A stretch of DNA of 9,129 bases from the NCBI GenBank assembly GCA_946625715.1, contig CAMOTK010000072.1:1-9129 (forward strand), read 5' to 3'. Shown here piece after piece: positions 6,819 to 9,129 of the stretch. Below the pieces are notes generated by a model that did not search any database, had not been told where the DNA came from, and saw nothing but the letters and a program-made list of their open reading frames with translations. Position numbers and translations under genes: made by a program. Position 1 is the first letter of the stretch. The number at the start of each line of letters is the position of its first letter. This DNA comes from an uncultured Prevotella sp. GTDB lineage: Bacteria > Bacteroidota > Bacteroidia > Bacteroidales > Bacteroidaceae.

Positions 6819-9110
6819 TTACCAGACAACGACCTTCGTTCCGTCGACGGTCTCCTGATTGACCAGCGTTGCGGGATGCTTATACCAGTCGGTATTCTCC
6901 TGCATGTCGGCACCCCACGCACCAAACTCCGGATAGGCCACGGCAATGTTGACAAGCTCGTAAGGCCAGAACCATTTGCCTTCCTCGTCGCCGTTGACCA
7001 CGACGAAGAGCGGGGTCTTGTCGCTCTCGTCTACAGTAGCCGTCACGCGCTTCGACGTGCCGTCGTTCTTCTCCACTTCGATGCCGAAGGGCAGCGTGGT
7101 GAGGTCGGTGTCGGCGGTGATGTTCTGCAGCGTGCCTATCTCAACGAAGTCCTTCGTCTTGCCATAGGTGTTGCCTTCCTTCCAGTTGGTGGCCACGCCC
7201 AACAGCTGGTGTACTTCCTGATTGCTGAACTTGGCATTGTTGTAGAGCACGTAGGCCTTCAGCTCACCACCGGTGGCGCATAGCTCCACCTTTGAATTGC
7301 CGTTCTCGTCGGGGGTCGACACGCGGATGACCACATCGTTGAAGTCGAAGTCCTTCGTCGAACCGAGGTCCTCGAAAGCATAGTAAATCCAGTTGGGTTC
7401 GAAGTTTCCTCCGTGACCGCCGTCGTCGCCAAAGCCAAGGTAGTTGCAGCCGTCCTCGTCCTCCACGATAATCTTGTCGGTGGTAGCTTCCTCGGTGAAG
7501 TGCTGCATGGGCTGCTTCACACCCTGATAGTGATGATTGTACTGATAGCCCAGGATGGCTGCCACGCGGCGCTCAACGTCGTTGGCATAGGTGTTGGGCT
7601 TGTCCTCAAGCTTCGGACCGGCGAAATACACCTGGCCGTAGGCACCGAAAGAACCAGAGCTCTGCTCGGTGATGGTGCCCGTCCACTTGAACACGGCATA
7701 CTCGTCGGCATTGTCGCTGGCACGGATGGTGCCGCCATTGTCGTACCAGTCGCCCACGCTCACCATGGCCTGCGAGCCCAAGAGCAGCGTGTTGCCGGCG
7801 TTGCAGAACAGGCCGGTCTTGCAGTAGAGCAGCGAGTTGTCGCAGCCTATGTAGGTGTTCACGCCGTAGAAGTCGATGCTCATGTCGCACATGTTGACTA
7901 CGGTGCCGTTCTGTGCCGAGGCGCTCAGGTCGGTAAAGGTCGTTGCGCCCTTCTTGCCCGAGGCGGCCTTGATGTGGCCGTCGTTGATGAGCGTGGCGGT
8001 GCCGTTGAACTGGAAGGCGCCGTCGCCCAGGTCGATGCGTCCGGCATTATAATACATAGGTGTCGTCGAGCCGTAGCTGCCGGCAAAGTCCATCACCGCA
8101 CCGTTCCTGCCCGTGATGGTGCCGCTGTTGTAGAAGCCCTTCTCGTTGCCGTTGGTGAAGTCTATGTAGGTGCCGTTGATTTCCAGCGTGCCGTAGTTCA
8201 TCAGGCGCGAGGTGTTGGTCACTTCCAGCTTCTCGCCATTCAGGACGAGCTTGCCGCCGCCAGCCACCACGATACTCTTGCCGTTGTCGAACTTGCAACT
8301 GCCGTTGATGGTCAGCGTGCCGGCCACCACAATGATGTGGTCGTTGCCGCCGCCGTCGTTCCAGTTCAGCTTGTCCACGGTGAGCGACTTGCCTGCCGGC
8401 ACGATGAAGTGGTTGCCATCGCCATAGATGGGCTGCATGGTGCCCGTGCCGAATTCGTTGTTACGGCCTATACAGAGCTTCTCGTAATACTGTGCATCCA
8501 CCGTGGTCAGGTCGTAGTAACCGTCCCAGGTGGTGTAGTTCTTCATGTCGTTGATAAACCAGGTGCCGGGCTTGCGATAGGTGTCGGCATCGGTGGTGTA
8601 GGTCACTTTCGTGCCCCACTCCGGTCCTACCTCAGCAGTTACGCGACGGGCACGACTCTGGGCCGCCCCGCTTCCGCCAATGTTGAACTGCAGCTCTTCG
8701 CCCTCGGCCTCTACGCGCTCCACGCTGTAGCGCCCGTTCTTGTCGACCACGGCCAAGAAGAAGGTGTTCACATCGGAAGGACGGGCAACATTGAGCGATG
8801 CCGTAGAGCCCGACGCCACCGACGTGACACCGATGTAGCGGGCATCGCTGTTGAGGGCCGGATTGCCTATGAAGATATACACCTTATAGGTCTCGCCCTC
8901 GTCTAAGTTCACGCTTACTTTCACTTTCGTATTGACGGAAGTGTTCCACGTCTGGTTAGGGTCGATACTTTCGTTGCCCAGAACCATTGTCTCAAAATTC
9001 TTCGAATACTCCTCATTGAACTGTGCTTCGTAGTCGGGCATGTCGTGTGAGCAACTTACGGCCACAAGTCCAAGTGCAGCAAAGGCTGCAGCTTTCATCT
9101 GATTCTTCAT
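6819..9110 (-). CDS. Large LruC/DUF4842-type domain lipoprotein with beta-solenoid-like insertion
   Basis: A 763-aa predicted envelope lipoprotein. The start is the ATG at 9110 (MKNQMKAAAF); an in-frame TTG three codons earlier is less likely. The lipobox is AVSC with C20, followed by acidic SHDMPDYE. Residues 32-60 (FNEEYSKNFE...DPNQTWN) match the family N-terminal motif, then comes a beta module to about 130 ending DKNGRYSV (123-130). Residues about 155-530 form a long region absent from the two neighbours, rich in short beta strands separated by Gly/Asn turns: VVAGTLTING, NYGTLEI (305), NSGTITG (328), NAGRIDL (355), NDGHIKA (376). This pattern resembles a beta-helix/adhesin solenoid. The C-terminal LruC-like domain (about 543-763) carries FEDLGSTKDFDFNDVVIRV (579-597), NQEVHQLLGV (630-639) and WPYELVNIAVAYPEFGAW (715-732). 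Only 19 bases upstream are in the window, so the promoter cannot be judged. A surface adhesin or matrix role is inference; no enzyme motif is seen. Confidence 0.88.
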   Translation of the reverse strand: MKNQMKAAAFAALGLVAVSCSHDMPDYEAQFNEEYSKNFETMVLGNESIDPNQTWNTSVNTKVKVSVNLDEGETYKVYIFIGNPALNSDARYIGVTSVASGSTASLNVARPSDVNTFFLAVVDKNGRYSVERVEAEGEELQFNIGGSGAAQSRARRVTAEVGPEWGTKVTYTTDADTYRKPGTWFINDMKNYTTWDGYYDLTTVDAQYYEKLCIGRNNEFGTGTMQPIYGDGNHFIVPAGKSLTVDKLNWNDGGGNDHIIVVAGTLTINGSCKFDNGKSIVVAGGGKLVLNGEKLEVTNTSRLMNYGTLEINGTYIDFTNGNEKGFYNSGTITGRNGAVMDFAGSYGSTTPMYYNAGRIDLGDGAFQFNGTATLINDGHIKAASGKKGATTFTDLSASAQNGTVVNMCDMSIDFYGVNTYIGCDNSLLYCKTGLFCNAGNTLLLGSQAMVSVGDWYDNGGTIRASDNADEYAVFKWTGTITEQSSGSFGAYGQVYFAGPKLEDKPNTYANDVERRVAAILGYQYNHHYQGVKQPMQHFTEEATTDKIIVEDEDGCNYLGFGDDGGHGGNFEPNWIYYAFEDLGSTKDFDFNDVVIRVSTPDENGNSKVELCATGGELKAYVLYNNAKFSNQEVHQLLGVATNWKEGNTYGKTKDFVEIGTLQNITADTDLTTLPFGIEVEKNDGTSKRVTATVDESDKTPLFVVVNGDEEGKWFWPYELVNIAVAYPEFGAWGADMQENTDWYKHPATLVNQETVDGTKVVVW

Positions 9111-9129
9111 AAACCTCAAACAAAAAATA

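Noticed and set aside
9121..9129. TATTTTTTG on the minus strand as promoter of the 6819-9110 gene
   Set aside because: The spacing inside the box is one base too long, it would leave almost no leader, and the upstream sequence is outside the window.

Overview
The window looks like chromosomal DNA from a member of the Bacteroidales (Bacteroidota; Bacteroides/Prevotella-like, genus not determinable from this stretch). Four signs support this: TAnnTTTG-type -7 promoter boxes in short AT-rich gaps, start codons without a convincing Shine-Dalgarno, four lipoproteins in a row, and protein families typical of that order (DUF4369/TlpA-like lipoproteins and LruC/DUF4842 lipoproteins). Coding DNA is GC-rich and the gaps are AT-rich. 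There are no RNA genes, IS elements, CRISPR arrays or phage genes, and no gene-free stretch longer than 195 bases.

Left end (1-2627, minus strand, running off the left edge): a large corrinoid-dependent methyltransferase. One chain carries a UroD-fold domain, a zinc homocysteine S-methyltransferase domain and the MetH-type B12 cap and B12-binding domains. The pterin (methyl-folate) domain that MetH carries between the last two is absent. A 22-bp GC-rich tandem repeat, whose unit is not a multiple of three, sits in the linker before the B12 module. A 136-bp divergent promoter region separates this gene from the next.

Middle (2764-3921, plus): a lipoprotein with an N-terminal DUF4369-type domain and a C-terminal thioredoxin fold that has lost the CXXC redox pair. 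A strong hairpin terminator (3944-3997), best suited to the minus-strand gene, lies between it and the convergent next gene.

Right half (4025-9110): three consecutive lipoproteins ending in LruC/DUF4842-type domains with a D-F/Y-D-F/Y-N-D-V-V loop, oriented minus, plus, minus. The outer two resemble each other more than the middle one. The largest (763 aa) has a long beta-rich, Gly/Asn-repeat insertion suggestive of a solenoid, as in surface adhesins. All three probably sit on the cell envelope and may be surface components. No enzymatic role is visible.

The most interesting items are the methyltransferase architecture, which suggests a folate-independent route to methionine or a related methyl transfer, the frame-sensitive repeat inside it, and the LruC paralogue cluster.
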